A DNA stretch of 64,000 nucleotides from Azolla caroliniana (GCA_043228905.1 JBHGNT010000014.1:4526001-4590000); one strand, 5' to 3'. Positions 22,653 through 35,528 are shown, counted from the first letter of the stretch. The notes: generated by a model not told the origin, from the sequence alone. Translations and numbers: made by a program.

Positions 22653-25600
22653 TTATGCCTTAAGCGAATGCTCGCGTTCCCATGTGGCATCATCAATAGG
22701 TTTATCCATCCATTTGATCTTGAATAGCCGAATCTCTTTAGAACGTAAACGTTTAGTACGAGAATCAAGAATTCGTTCAGGAACATGAGGTTTGTAAGAA
22801 AAATCCTCTAATGTTACAAGATCTTGGATTGTGATGGTGTTATCACCAGAGCCTAAAAATGGTTTTAGACGACTGACGTGAAAAACAGGATGAATACCAA
22901 CGTTACGAGGTAAGGCAAGGTGATAAGCAGATGACCCAACTCGCTTAAGGATCTCAAATGGGCCACAATATCGTGGGGCTAACTTAGCGCACTTGCCCGT
23001 AGATAATGACGTAGAATCAGTCGGGACACGCAAAAAAACTTTTTGACCAATAGTAAATGCACGAGGACGTCTATCCTGATCAGCATAAAATCGAGCACGA
23101 TCTTGAGCTGTCTTGACATTTTCTTTGGCAATATGCAACATTTGGTTCATGTCTTGCAAAAAATTGCGTGTATTGTCTAATGTATCACGATGAATCGTGA
23201 CATCAACTGGGGCACGTGGCTGAAAACCATACATCAACATAAAAGGACTATATCCAGTGGATGTATGTTTAGAGCTATTATAGGCAAATTCTAAGATAGG
23301 AAGGTATTGCTCCCACTTAGAAGGGGTTTTTGCTACATAAGCTCGAAGCATGTCCTCAATAATTTGATTAACTCGTTCAGTTTGTCCATCAGACTGAGGA
23401 TGATCTGCGGAACTCATGCTCAACGTAGTTTCTAGTTTCTTAAAGACCTAAGTCCAAAAGTCACTAGTAAACTTGGAATCTCGATCACTAACAATATCCA
23501 TCGGTAATCCATAAAAACGAAATAACTCAACAACAAATTGATAAGCCAACTGTTGAGCGGTTACCGTGGTTTTTGTAGGAATAAATCTAGCTAATTTTGT
23601 TAGCCTGCCAACGACAACCCATATGGCATCATGACCCCTCTGTGTACGAGGTAAACTAACAATAAAATCCATCGAGATACTTTCCCATTTATTGTTGGGA
23701 ATATCTAAGGGATGTAAAAGACCAGCAGCTTTAAGTCGTTCCGACTTATTAATCTGACATTGTAAGCATTGAGTTACGTATTTATGCACGTCAGAGCGCA
23801 TCTTAGGCTAGAAAAAAGTACACGAGATGAGAACGAGTGTGCGTTGTATTCCAGGATGACCAGCAGATGGTGCATCATGACATTCATGAAAAATTTTCTG
23901 TTTAACATTTGGTAAATCTGGAACACAGACCTTTCCACTACGGTAGAGCAAACCGTTTGTAATGTGAAAGGTCGCCTTCGAGGGTAGGGTGCTAGTATCG
24001 GCATCTAAACCAGATTCGGCTTTCGTCCAGTATTTTGAGAAATAACTGTCATCAAGGTATTTCCCTCGAAGGTGATCTAAAAGATCAGATTTTATTTCCG
24101 TGAAGCTAAGCATGTTAACTTCTTTAATGCGACTAAGAGCATTAGCAACGGTGTTCATAGAACCCTTGCGATATTGTATGGAAAAATCAAAATCTTGCAT
24201 AAGGTCAGCCCAACGGCCTTTACGACCAACAAGATCGGGCTGGTCACAAAAATACTTTAATGATTGATGGTCTGTTGTAACCACAAATTTATTTCCATAG
24301 AGATAGTGCCTCCATGTTTTAAGTGCGTGTATCACCGCAAACAACTCTTTCTCTTGAACCGAATACCGAGATTGAGCAGCATCAAGCTTCTTACTTTCAA
24401 AAGCAATAGGGTGACCACCTTGATAAAGAACGGCACCAATAGCATAATCACTAGCATCGGTTTCAATTGAGAAAGGCTTAGAAGGGTTTGGTAATAGAAG
24501 AGTGGGAGCCTGACACACATGCTCCTTGAGTGTCTCAAATGATTTGTCAAGTTGTTCATTCCATGAAATTGGTTTGACAGACTTACGTGGATGACCTTTT
24601 AAAAGGTCAGTTAATGGCGTAGTCAATTTGGAATAGTTACGAATTGATTTTCGTAAAAATCCAACAAACCCTAAGAATGATCTAAGTTCACGAATATTAC
24701 GAGGAATGGGCCAAAGTTTAACCTTTTCAATACGAGAAGGTTCAATTTCAACGCCATTTTCTGTAATTAAATGACCTAGGTACACAATAGATTTTTGGAA
24801 GAAGTCACATTTTGAATGTTTTGCATAGAAAGAGTTGTCACGCAACTTTCGCAAAACAAATCGAACATGTTGAACATGATCTTGCAAGGTACGGCTATAT
24901 ATCAAAATATCATCCAAGAAGACGACAACAAAATCACCGAGTTGATCTCGGAAAACATCATTCATCGCTTGTTGGAATGTGGCTGGAGCATTAGTCAACC
25001 CAAACGGCATGACTAAAACCTCATAATGGCCATAGCGCGTACGAAAAGCGGTTTTAGGAATATCATCCTCGGCGATGCGAATCTGATGATAACCAGTTCA
25101 TAAGTCAATTTTTGTAAAATATCGAGCCCCGTGCAAACGATCAATCAAATCATCGGCACGAGGTAATGGATATGCATTCTTAATTGTCATTTTATTCAAA
25201 CGGCGATAATTGATACACATTCGCCACGAACCTTCCTTCTTCTTGACTAATAGAACTGGCGCACCCCAAGGTGATTTACTATACCTAATGTGGCCCATAC
25301 TCAAGTATTCCTTAAGTTGTTTAGCGATCTCATCCTCTTCTAATCGACTAAGTCGGTAAGGTGGAATGCTCACAGGAGCAGCCCCAGGGATGAGTTCAAT
25401 TTGATGGTCCACATTACGTTTAGGTGGTAAAGTAAGCGGTAATTCAATAGGAAACACATCTTGAAAATCCTCTAAAATAGAGTCGAGTACTCGTTGCTCA
25501 AAATGTGGTAATTGTGTGGCGTCAATATTAAAATAATAAAATTGAACCGCAGGATCAATTACACACGAATAAATTAATGAACTAGAATACTCACTTAAAG

Positions 25601-27014
25601 ATTTAGAAGACACAAGTGAATGAGAAGGAAGTTTGGAACATTGAATAAAATGTTTACAATTATTAAGTTCAAATGTGATTGAGTGATTAACCCAATCAAT
25701 GGACAAAGAAGGGTTTTTATTAAAAAACCAAGGATATCCTAAAATGACATCTGCGGATTGTAATTTCATAACATGAAAGTCAAGCTTCTCCAAATAAGTA
25801 TCTATTTGAATTGGCAGTTGACAAACAATGCCACTGATGTATTGAATGTTTCCATTTGCCATGTGAACTTGATAGATATGATCACTTGCGTTTATGTGGA
25901 GCTCCATTTGCTGCACAAAGTGATCATTAAGAAAATTGTGAGAACTACTGGAATCAAACAAGAAATGTGCTTGTGTTCCATTGATATATCCGACTGCTCG
26001 GAGTAAATCATTAGGTCCAAGTAAATGTGAAGGAAAAGTGCATTCACATAAACTTAAGTGATTGGTATGAACTTCAACAATATCAAAAGACTCACCTGTG
26101 TGACTCGTAGATTTGTCTTGAGGAGGGGTGTTCATTGACTTCCTCTCAAGACGACGACAGGTATCCTTTGTGTGGCCCCGCTTCTTGCAATATGCACAGA
26201 AGAGGTTCGGTTTCTTTGAGTCGCGGTCAAGAGTGTCACTGGATTGCTTACGTTTCCCAATGAACTTGACATTCGGAGTTTTGGCGAACTCAGGTTTATT
26301 GTGGTCTTTCTTGGAAGTCCTATGGTATCGCAGCACAATGTTGACGGCTTCCTCGAAAGTTGTGGGGTCCTTGTCATGGACAATCCAATGATAATCCCCA
26401 TTGGGAATACCATTCAAAAAACAAGAGACAAACCATTTCTCACCCGTAAGTCCCGATTTTTGGATCTGGGTCCGAGCGTGATGCACATAATCCTCGAGAG
26501 AGGTAAATGGCTTACTAGACAATGTGAGCAAGTGTTGCGCTTGTTCGGTTTGAGAAGGTGGCTGCAAGAATTGTTTCTTAAAAACATCAACGAAACCTTC
26601 CCAAGTTGTGGGTAAGTTTTTTGCGGTCCTTAGGCCACGCCACCAAGCAGCAGCTCGGCCACCTAATTCACGACCGACATAACCAATTTTTACTGCATCG
26701 GGCTTGGGATGAAGCTCAAAGTGAGACTCCCAACGACCAAGCCAAGTGCTAATACCCTCCTCGGTTCTTTCTTTCTTATCTCCCTTGAAAGGCGTGACTA
26801 CGAAGGAAGGTTCACCTTCTTTCTTGGACTCAATAGTTAATTCTTGGAATTTCTTTTCCAATGCCATATTGGCCTGTCTCATTTCGGCCAATTGATTCAA
26901 GGTAGTAGTGAGCAATTGCTCAATAGTGATCTCAGCTTGTGTGCGAGATGCGGATTGGGGTTGAGAGGTCTCATTTGGAGAGATCGTTTCAACTGCGTTC
27001 AAAACTTGTTCCAT
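22653..27014 (-). pseudogene. Element B Gag-Pol, one frame broken by three stops
   Basis: Starts at the ATG at 27014. Gag has a coiled-coil N-terminus and capsid region, then a CCHC knuckle [14 protein letters not shown] (near residue 285), protease with DSSSSHNF (the family DSG is changed to DSS, so protease is likely dead), RT (NYRRLNK, FLDDILIYS), RNase H (TDASDYAIG), integrase (HPLDIPNNKWESISMDF, SDRDSKF) and a chromodomain-like end (LFKIKWMDKPIDDATWE). Only three nonsense codons interrupt it: after KIDL near 25096, before PKMRSDV near 23805, and after SDFWT near 23447. Each can be explained by one transition. Confidence 0.93.
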
Positions 27015-28774
27015 GATGCACGCTGTGGGTATGCAATAAAATAAGGAGGTTCAGAAAATACACAAGCAAAATGAATGCTTGAAATTTTGATTGAAAGAAC
27101 TTTATCCAAGAAAGTATCTCATGTCTTTACCCCTCTAGACATATGAGATGTGATTCGAGATCCGATAACTATGGTAACACTATGGTGTTTTAAAAACCAT
27201 GGGGGAAAACATAGCTAAGATGTATTTCTCGGATCTCTATCTTGAGTAATCATGGCGGCTCCCCGAGGCTCAACCATGGTTCTTACATCAATGAAATTTC
27301 CTAGATAGCCTTATATTAATGCCAACCCATCATGTATTATATGGTCGAGAAAGTGTATTACGTGAAAAAACAAGTGCACTCACAAGTAATATTCTAGTCT
27401 TGCGAGCAATAAGCAAACGTGATGATAAAATGATAAAATAAGGCACTACTCATAAGAGTTAAGTAGTGACGAAAACAAGGGTAAAAAAAAAGAACCCATG
27501 TGTTACCTACGAAAAAAACAATGTCACAAATAAATGGGAAGTGCAAGGTATGCACATATACATCCCAATATGATTGTTATAACTTGCACAATTGTGACAT
27601 AAGCCACAAATTGATACAAGTGATGACGGTGTTGTGCGCAAAGATGTAATACTCAAATCCATGAGTAAAACATCAATAAGGGAACTCATATGGTTTTACT
27701 CGTTTTCTAAGGCTTGATGATAAGAGTTAAACCTAGATGACCCGTTGAAAAAAAAAATCGTTTAACAAGCCACTCCATACGAAAAAATAGTCTACACGTA
27801 AAGGTTACATTAAAAATAAACGATGTAAATACTTTATACATGAAAAGGAAGTGGAAAAAGGAGAGTTAATTGTGGGCGGGTAAATAATTGTGGGCGGGTA
27901 AATAATAATTACTAGAAAATCATATAAGTGAAACAATACTTATGAAATTAAAATTTAATTAGAATAATCAACAATTAGGTGTATGGAATCAAACATGCCC
28001 TAAGATACGAAACCCTAGGGTAGTTGACATGCACCTCCTCAAGACCACCACATATCCCTAGAATCGGCCAAGTAATGGCTAATTAAAGAGGAAAGTGGCA
28101 TAGGTAAGTGACATATACCTCGTCAAGGCCACATCATCCCTTAGAATCGGCCAATTGATGGCTAATTAAAAAGGAAAGTGGCATATGTAAGCTACATATA
28201 CCTTGTCAAGGCCACAACATCCCATAGAATCGGCCAATTGATGGCTTAATAGAGAGTAGAGTGGCATAGGTAGGCAACATACACCTCTTCAAGGCCACAT
28301 CATCCCTTAGAATCGGCCAAGTGATGGCTCAATAGAGAGGAAGAGTGGTATACTCAACATTATATGCAAAACGGCCATGAGATAAGCGTGTGCGATTAGA
28401 GCAAACACGCTCGACCCAATGCACAAGAATAATTATTATCGTAATTGTTCAAGAGAGGAGAGAGTGGGATATATATCTCAATATGCAAAAGGCCATGAGT
28501 TGAGCGTGTGCGATTAGTGCAAACACGCTCGGCCCGATGCATAATAATAAGTAAAATCGTAGCGTAGTAGGAGGTAGAAAGAAAGAGAATAAAACGTAAT
28601 ACCAATTTGATTCGACCATAAAGAACGCATAATAGAAAAAGAGAAGAGATCAAAAAAGAAGAATACCGGGTTTAGAGTGTTGTTTTAATCCTGAGAAGAG
28701 CATGACGAGCCTTGTTAGATCCCCCTCGCTCACACGCAAAAAACATCAAAACAACAAAAAAATTGTTAGTAAAA
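27015..28774 (-). other. Leader of element B with two tandem repeat blocks
   Basis: 1.76 kb without a gene between PBS and gag. It contains the hairpin block shared with element A (27120-27290), four copies of an 83-base repeat (about 28022-28350, each with GAATCGGCCAA and TGATGGCT), and two copies of a 118-base repeat (about 28366-28560) with the hairpin GCGTGT...ACACGC at 28386-28410 and 28504-28528. Confidence 0.78.
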
Positions 28775-28786
28775 GCTCTGATACCA
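28775..28786 (-). other. Primer-binding site of element B
   Basis: The minus strand reads TGGTATCAGAGC one base after the 5' LTR, complementary to initiator-Met tRNA. Confidence 0.9.
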
Positions 28787-28787
28787 C

Positions 28788-29258
28788 TGTTAAGAGTCTA
28801 TTACTAATCAATAGACCAAATCAAGTAAAAAGGAAGAAAATAGATTGGATAGAAGAACCCGTTCCACCCGACCACCCCCGAGCTATGATCTAGACATAGC
28901 CAACCTACCACCGACGTCCCATACCGCCGGATATTAGGATGACTAATACCTTGGAAGAGATAAACACGATCGTCGAGACGAAAGCCTAGCCCGCACCACC
29001 GGTGTCTACGACAGCAGCCTTCCGACGTGATCCCTATGAGGGTAGCTAAGCCTCATATTTATACCTTTTCCTAGGCCCCTTGAATAGATGTGCCTTTCTA
29101 AAAGGCTCTCTATTCATTGGTTGTCTAAATCATGATAGTGCATGCACATATCATTCATTCTATCCAATCATTAGTCCCCTTTTTAATAATAGTGAACATA
29201 CCCTTCACTAATGTAAATATTAGTGACCTACCCTCACCAACGTTATGTGTACATAACA
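28788..29258 (-). repeat. 5' LTR of element B (471 bp)
   Basis: It is the full-length version of the LTR. The minus strand starts TGTTATGTACACATAACG and ends CTCTTAACA, followed after one base by the PBS. Confidence 0.93.
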
Positions 29259-29277
29259 TCATGCCCGTAACAACAAG

Positions 29278-32200
29278 TCTGAACGTAGTCGTCGACAAAA
29301 CGTCGCATATGGGGCCACCAAAAAGATCGTTGAATGAGATCCAACGTCTTAGTACTACCGAAATGTCCCGCCGTATGGGTGTCGTGGCAATTTTGGACGA
29401 TTTGAAAGGAGACAGGAGCAATCGGGGACATATAAGATCTTTTTAAAGAATAACAAACCATCATGAGATTGGGAATAGGGTGCCCGAGAGGTATCAATTG
29501 GCACCAGAATGTCTTGAGCAAAACTGTCTGTCTTCAAGTTCGCACGTATGGCATCGGTAATCCGGCAATCCATTGGGGTGTGAAAAATCCGCGTTGTGTG
29601 CAATTGTGTTGGTCCTAAGATTGCTTGCTTTTGATTATCAAATGCTGGATCACCAGGACGAGGTGCAAGATATGAACGCCGTGATAGCACATCTGCTTTT
29701 CCTTGCTGCTTCCACGGTCGATATGTGATATTGAAGTCAAAACGGGTGAGGAATTGAGCCCACCGAGCTTGCCGCGATTTAGCACCCGAGCATTCTGGAA
29801 ATAAGCAAGATTTTTGTGATCACTAAAGATGATGACCTGCTGTGGAGAGCCCTCTAAGAAATGCCGCCATTGCACAAAGGAATCCACGATGGCTAATAAC
29901 TCCTTGTCATGTATTTCGTAGTTGATTTCCGCGTCATTGAATTGGCGCGAATGGAAAGCCAGAATTTGCGCGAATGGAAAGCCACAGGATGTAACTCTTC
30001 TTTATCTCCTTGTTGAGAAAGGATGCTACCGAGGGCGAAATCCGATGGGTCGGCCTCCATGATGAATGGTTTGTTTGTATCCACATGAGCTAGAATAGGA
30101 GCTGATTTAAAGGCTTTCTTAAGATGCCGAAAAGCCATGTTCGCTTCATTGGACCAAAGAAATGCTTTTCCCTTCTTCGTAAGTTGTGTGAGAGGTAAAA
30201 TAATCTTCGAGTAATCCTGTATAAACTTGCAGTAGAAGTTAGCAAAACCTAGAAAACATTGTACATCTCGTACCGACCGTGGAATTTGCCACTCTATCAC
30301 AGTTTGGACTTTAGCTGGATCCATGGAGATGCCCTTTGAGGAGATGAAGTAGCCTAGAAATTCCACTTGCTTGCAATCAAAGCTACATTTTTCTAGCTTG
30401 GCATAAAGACCATTCTTGCAGAGTTGTTTTAGTACTAATAGTACATGAGAATCGTGCTCTTCCTGGGTCTTCGAATAAATCAATAGATCATCCATATAGA
30501 TGATCAAACAAATATCCAAGAGGTCTCTGAATATATCATTGGCCATGTGTTGGAAGATTGCGGGTGCATTGGTTAGACCGAATGGCATAATAGTATATTC
30601 GAAATGCCCATACCGCGTGTGAAAGGCGGTCTTCCATTCATCTCCCGGTCGGATCCGCACGAGGTTATATGCTCCTCGTAGATCAATTTTTGTAAAAAAC
30701 TTGGCACCATTAACTCGCTCTAAAAGACTTGATATAAGAGGAAGTGCATACCTATTCCGGATAGTGACTTTATTCAATCCGCGGTAATCAACGACGAGAC
30801 GAAGTGAGCCATCTTTCTTCTTGACAAAGAAGATGAGTGCACCGGCCGGAGATTTCGAATGACGAATAGACCCGCTTGCCAAGTTCTCCTCTATGTAGGC
30901 TCGAAGGACTTCTAACTCGGTGGGTGACAAGTTGTAAATTGGTCCCCATGGTGGCTCTACTCCTGGTTGAATATCGATGGGACAATCATAGGGACGATGA
31001 TGAGGAAGAGTACCGGCTTTTACCTTATCAAATACATCGGCATAAGGATGATATTTTGCCGGAAGTTGCACTAAGGATTCCTCCTTAATAGGAACATTGC
31101 CTCCTTTTGTCCTTCTTCGCGTAATTGACGTAGTGAAATGGGCGAAACTCGATGAATAGATTCTTGGGGTTGTCGATGTCGGACTTCTCTTGTTCTCCAA
31201 TCTATGTCTGGATTATGTAATTCAAACCAAGGTAATCCCAGGACAATGGGATGCTCTGGACTACTAATTATATTAAATGCTATTACGCACACAAAACTCT
31301 ACTTAGGACAACTTGAATGGGTTCTGACTCTTCTACAATATTCTCGGAAGCAATGGGACCAGCATCAATGACTACTACAAATGCGGGGCAAGGAAGTTTT
31401 CTTAAGGATATCTGAGAAGCTTGGGCAAGATTTCGATCCATGAAACAGGAATTAGCTCTGTAATCTAGAAGTGCTAGGACGTGTACTAGGGAGTACTTTT
31501 AGTACTAACCATGACTTGGGTTAGGAACACATTGCTAACTTGCTTGGAGGGAATGGAACCACTAATGGGTTGTACAGATCGTGGGTTGTCCAACCAAACG
31601 GCTCCTATTTTGACTGGACTCAACCGTTTAACTCTTCATCTAATTGACTAAGGATTTCAAATTTGTTTGAGATACTTGGGCTATTAGTACTATTAAAACT
31701 ATCAGACACTGCTAAGGGAAGAAATGACTCGGGTTTAGTACAGGCTACGATTTGATTTACCTATCTTCTTGGCCTATGGGGACAATTGATTGTGATATGC
31801 CCTGGTCCACCGCAATAAAGAAATAATCGAGTTGCACGTCGTCGTTGCTTTTCTTCTTCCGATAACGGGCCACGTTGACGCATGGTGTCGATCTGCATCG
31901 GTGTGGGACTATTTTCTTAAGGTATGTCTCGTGCAAATGGTTTAGCTGCGACTAAGGCATAAGTGGGCTCCGTCCTAGATCGTGGTATCTATAATTGACG
32001 TTCTGAACGTCGTTTGAAAAGGCGGTTGTCACATCGGACCGCTCGACTGATTGCCTCCGTAAGAGACTTTGGTTCTTCGGGGAAGGTTAGAAGTAGAACT
32101 TTGACATCGTTTCGTAGGCTGTAGCGAAACTACTCCATGAGTGCTTGATAATCCCAGGGGATATCTAAAACGAGTAGATGGAAATCTGCCACATAGGCAG

Positions 32201-32768
32201 AGGCTAGACGATCGCCTTGACGCAATCGTCAGATTTTGTGGATCACCGTCCGGATGTTGTCTGTATCTCCAAAGGAAGCTTTAAACTCACTAATAAAGTC
32301 TTCAAAGTTATTAAGTAAGGGTGATTGTTTTTCCAAAAGCGGAGCAAACCATGCCAAGGCTAAGCCGCTAAGCAATGTGCCTATTAGGCTGGCTCGGGAT
32401 GCATCAGTGGGGTATCGAGAAGGGTGCATTTGAATGACTAATCGTACCTGGTTCAGGAATCCCCTAAATTGCGAGCGTGTTCCATCAAACTTCACAGGAA
32501 TTCCAATCTTGGGCTCTTCATGAAATCCGTGGGGACTTGATCCTCGTTGTTGCAATGCTGCTTCGAGTTGTTGCACACGTAACGCTAACTCCTAATGTTG
32601 TTGTTGCAACTCCCCATGTTGTTGCTGCGTTTGCTATTTTTCTAGGGCGATTTGTTGAAGATCCCCTAACAACTGTTGGTTTTCTTGTTCCAAGGCAACA
32701 AATTTTTCTTTTAGACACTGTAGCTCGGAGAAAATGGATTGGTATTCTTGGGCGCTAACAGAAGCCAT
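29278..32768 (-). pseudogene. Element C gag, protease, RT, RNase H and integrase start
   Basis: From the gag start near 32768 leftwards: a coiled-coil N-terminus rich in Q (LEQENQQLL), a capsid-like region (32229-32576, PVKFDGTRSQFRGFL), a zinc knuckle near 31800 (CGGPGHITINC), a protease remnant (HPIVLGLPWF), then a 435-codon open stretch 29893-31200 with RT ([13 protein letters not shown]) and part of RNase H. It ends in the same 23-bp duplication frameshift as element E. RNase H (29615-29887) and the integrase HH motif follow. Gag carries several stops. Confidence 0.88.
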
Positions 32769-32838
32769 TGTATAGAAAAAGGATAAGAGGATGAGGGAAA
32801 CCAAAAGAAAGATTAGAGAGGGAAAATTGGTTCAAACT

Positions 32839-32976
32839 GTCAGGAATAGTACTAAAACAAAGAGAGAATTAGTACTAGAGAAGGGAAGTACTATTAGTAC
32901 TAAGAGGACGGGACTACGTAAGACTCCCGAGAGGGAGGAAAGAGAAGAGAAGAGAGAGAGAGAGAGAGAGAGACAG

Positions 32977-33017
<41 letters not shown>

Positions 33018-33313
33018 GATAACAAATGATATATTATAGGAAGAGCAAGTACAAGATGGCTATGAGGCTTAAGACTAGCGTTGAACCAATTTGGTTCAAA
33101 ATAATGCCTAGTGCCTTCTTTTATAGTGTTCTCAGGAGTAATCCTGAAGCTTCTAGAATTTTCCAGAGAAATCTGGAATATACATTAATTTCTTATAATA
33201 AAACTTAAATGGAAATAATATCCTACGTATTACAATAGATGGTATAATGGTCAAGAGCTCGACCCATATAACATAAGATCATGGGTGGGTTCGAGTCTTG
33301 CCATATCATGACA
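32839..33313 (-). repeat. 5' LTR of element C (475 bp)
   Basis: It is longer than its partner mainly through expanded GA repeats at about 32955-33012. The sequence next to its U5 end (minus strand GTTTGAACCAATT) is not a standard TGG primer-binding site, so the priming tRNA is unclear. Confidence 0.86.
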
Positions 33314-34590
33314 CCGACAGGCTTCACGACGGCGGAGGAGCAAGTTCACCTCATCTTCAACCTGAAGAAGAGCCTATATTGTCTCAAGCAAGTGCCAAGA
33401 ATGTGGTATCAAAAGTTTGATACCTACATCCAATAGCTCGGCTACAGTTGGTCAAAATCTAACCCATGCATGTACATCCAGAAACTAGCCAACAAGTCCC
33501 GGATCTATCTAATCCTATATGTCAACGACATGCTCATCGGTGGCATCGATCGAGTGGAAATTGGAAAGTTAAAGCGTAGCTTTCACGACAAATTTGCGAT
33601 GAAGGAACTCGGACAAGCCCAACACATATTGGGCATGTAGATAGAGTGACATCCGACTATATCTGAAAGGTGCTAAGAAGGTTCAACATGGAGAATGAGA
33701 AACCGGCACCAACTCCGCTCACGACATTGCATCGACTATCGCATAAAGACTCTCCATCCACAGAAGAGGAGAGAAAGCTCATGAGCAGAATACCCTACAC
33801 ATCAGCCATAGAAAGTATCATGAATGCAATGGTGGCAACCTGACATGACCTTGCATATGCCGTAGGGGTCGTCAGCCACTACATGTCAAAACCTGGACGG
33901 AAGCACTGGGAGGCTATAAAGAACATATTCTGGTACCTACGAGGCACGAAGACTTGTATTGGACTTTTGGATCGGATAATTCGACTGAAGACGGGATTCA
34001 TCAACTCCGACTATGTCAGCAATCCGAACAATCGGAAGTCGACATCAGGTTATGTCTTCACCTATGGAGGCGGCGCCATATCATGGAGGTCAAAACTACA
34101 AGATTGCACAACACTCTCCACAATAGAGGCCGAGTACGTAGACGCATCGGAAGCAACCAAGGAAGCCATCAGTTTGCACCGACAATCGACTGACTTCTCG
34201 GGTAAAGGTTGAATCAACCATCCAACGCCAACCCTCTATTGCGACTCAAAAAGCGCAATACATCTCATCCAGAATCGGGTATACCATGCTAAGATGAAGC
34301 ATATTGAGGTGAGGTACCATCATATTCAGGATCTTGTCACTGACAAGAAGCTTGAAGTCCGGAAGGTGGATGTGGAGGTGAACATTGTTGACAACCTGAC
34401 CAAGCCTCTCCCAGATCAACGCTTCAACGCACTAAGAGGACATATGGGATTACAACAAGTGAGTGAGCAAAGAGGAGTTGAACAAGGATCAGAAGGTGAG
34501 TCGAAGAACGACATGGACAAACAAGTTGAAATGACGAAGTCGAAGGAACCGAATAGATTGAACATTGTAGACGCAACTAAGTGTGTAGAG
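33314..34590 (+). pseudogene. Copia D RT and RNase H, right part
   Basis: The part following Ty3 C restarts with the RT segment containing SLYGLKQVPRMWYQKF and LILYVNDMLIGG, where the catalytic YVDD is changed to YVND. After several frameshifts it reaches RNase H (NRKSTSGYVF, STIEAEYVDAS, KHIEVRYHHIQ). The RT Asp loss and the stops make it inactive. The last in-frame stop is near 34594. Confidence 0.85.
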
Positions 34591-34800
34591 AACTAACAAC
34601 CTAGAGGCCAAAAGATGAATCGGTCATTAGCCAATTCGAACACCAGTCGACTCCGACTCTACCTCTGCCGATTTGACTACTAGCTGATTGGCTTGTAACA
34701 TACAGATAGTAGATTAATTTTAAGATGTAATTTGAGCTTATGGGGGAGATAACCCCATCACATTGTATGTAAACCAGAGTAGTCCTTTTATGAGGGAGTT

Positions 34801-34977
34801 TGTTGGGATAAAAGTCCCACTCCGCCCACTTTGTATCTCTAGTGTGAACATAGTTAACGTAACTATATATGTGGGTAACTATTCTTGTAAAGATGAGTTT
34901 GAGGTTTAATGTACAATATAGTCTTCCTTTGAGCATATCTCTCTCTCTCTCTCTCTCCCTCTCACTCTTTGAGAGAC
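34801..34977 (+). repeat. Probable 3' LTR of copia D
   Basis: TGTTGGGATAAAAGTCCCAC is a common plant copia LTR start. It is preceded by a GAGGGAG purine run. The end is placed at GAGAGACA because LINE coding sequence begins immediately afterwards. The partner LTR was not found, so the limits are tentative. Confidence 0.5.
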
Positions 34978-35048
34978 AATGCCACCAGACATACTTTCAA
35001 GAGCCATAGCCTAAGGGATGGCTCTTCGATTCATTAGTGACCCCTTCC

Positions 35049-35523
35049 TGTTAAAATTATATTACTAATCAATAAAACAAAGTAAAGTAAAAGAAGGAAA
35101 ATAGATTGGATAGAAGAACCTGTTCCACCTGATCACTCCCGAGCTATGATCTAGACATTGCCAACCTACCACCGACATCCCATACCGTCGAATATTAGGA
35201 TGACTAATACCTTGGAAGAGATAAACATGATCGTCGAGACGAAAGCCTAGCCCGCACCACCAGTGTCTAAGACAACAGCCTTCCGACGTAATGTGCTTAG
35301 GAGGGTAGCTAAGTCTCATATTTATACCTTTTCCTAGGCCCTTTGAATAGATGTGCCTTTCTAAAAGGGTCTCCATTCATTGGTTGCCCAAATCATGATA
35401 GTGCATGCACCTATCATTCCTTCTATCCAATAACATTCACCCCTTTTTTAATATTAGTGAACATACCCTTCACTAATGTAAATATTAGTGACCTACCATC
35501 ACCAACGTTATATGTACATAACA
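35049..35523 (-). repeat. Solo LTR related to element B
   Basis: 475 bp homologous to the LTR of element B but diverged, with TGTTAAAA and ACATAACA ends and a perfect TSD CTTCC at 35044-35048 and 35524-35528. No internal sequence is present, so it probably arose by LTR-LTR recombination inside the LINE. Confidence 0.9.
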
Positions 35524-35528
35524 CTTCC

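Larger units (their letters stand above)
22140..29258 (-). mobile_element. Ty3/gypsy chromodomain element B, innermost of the nest
   Basis: A 7119-bp minus-strand element with LTRs of 464 and 471 bp, TSD TCATG (22135-22139; 29259-29263), PPT, canonical PBS, long leader and an almost open gag-pol. The LTRs are nearly identical apart from one 7-base deletion in the left copy, so it is the youngest of the nested Ty3 copies. Confidence 0.94.
15141..29272 (-). mobile_element. Ty3/gypsy chromodomain element A, nested in element C
   Basis: Minus-strand element with 456-bp LTRs (15141-15596; 21693-22139 continued at 29264-29272), a 5-bp TSD ACAAG (15136-15140; 29273-29277), PPT, PBS, long leader and decayed gag-pol. 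Element B is inserted in its 5' LTR. The two LTRs have equal length once B and its TSD are removed, which supports the boundaries. Confidence 0.92.
13582..33313 (-). mobile_element. Ty3/gypsy element C (same family as E), nested in copia D
   Basis: Two LTRs (13582-14015 and 32839-33313) bound a minus-strand gag-pol split by element A. The target duplication is CCGGC (13577-13581) and CCGAC (33314-33318), one mismatch, and the flanking copia RT reads through in register when the insert is ignored. The LTRs differ by a few percent plus a (GA)n length change, so the insertion is moderately old. Confidence 0.9.
12990..34977 (+). mobile_element. Decayed copia element D, host of the nested Ty3 cluster
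   Basis: Copia RT coding sequence runs from about 13240 to 13581, breaks at a Ty3 insertion, and resumes at 33314 in register: the left part ends in the MSQPA motif and the right part continues with GF...KKSLYGLKQ. RNase H follows to about 34470 and a probable 3' LTR is at 34801-34977. Many stops show that it is old. The left limit is uncertain because no 5' LTR was identified. Confidence 0.8.

Noticed and set aside
28022-28350. Possible CRISPR-like or satellite array
   Set aside because: The 83-base units are directly adjacent with no unique spacers and lie in a retrotransposon leader.
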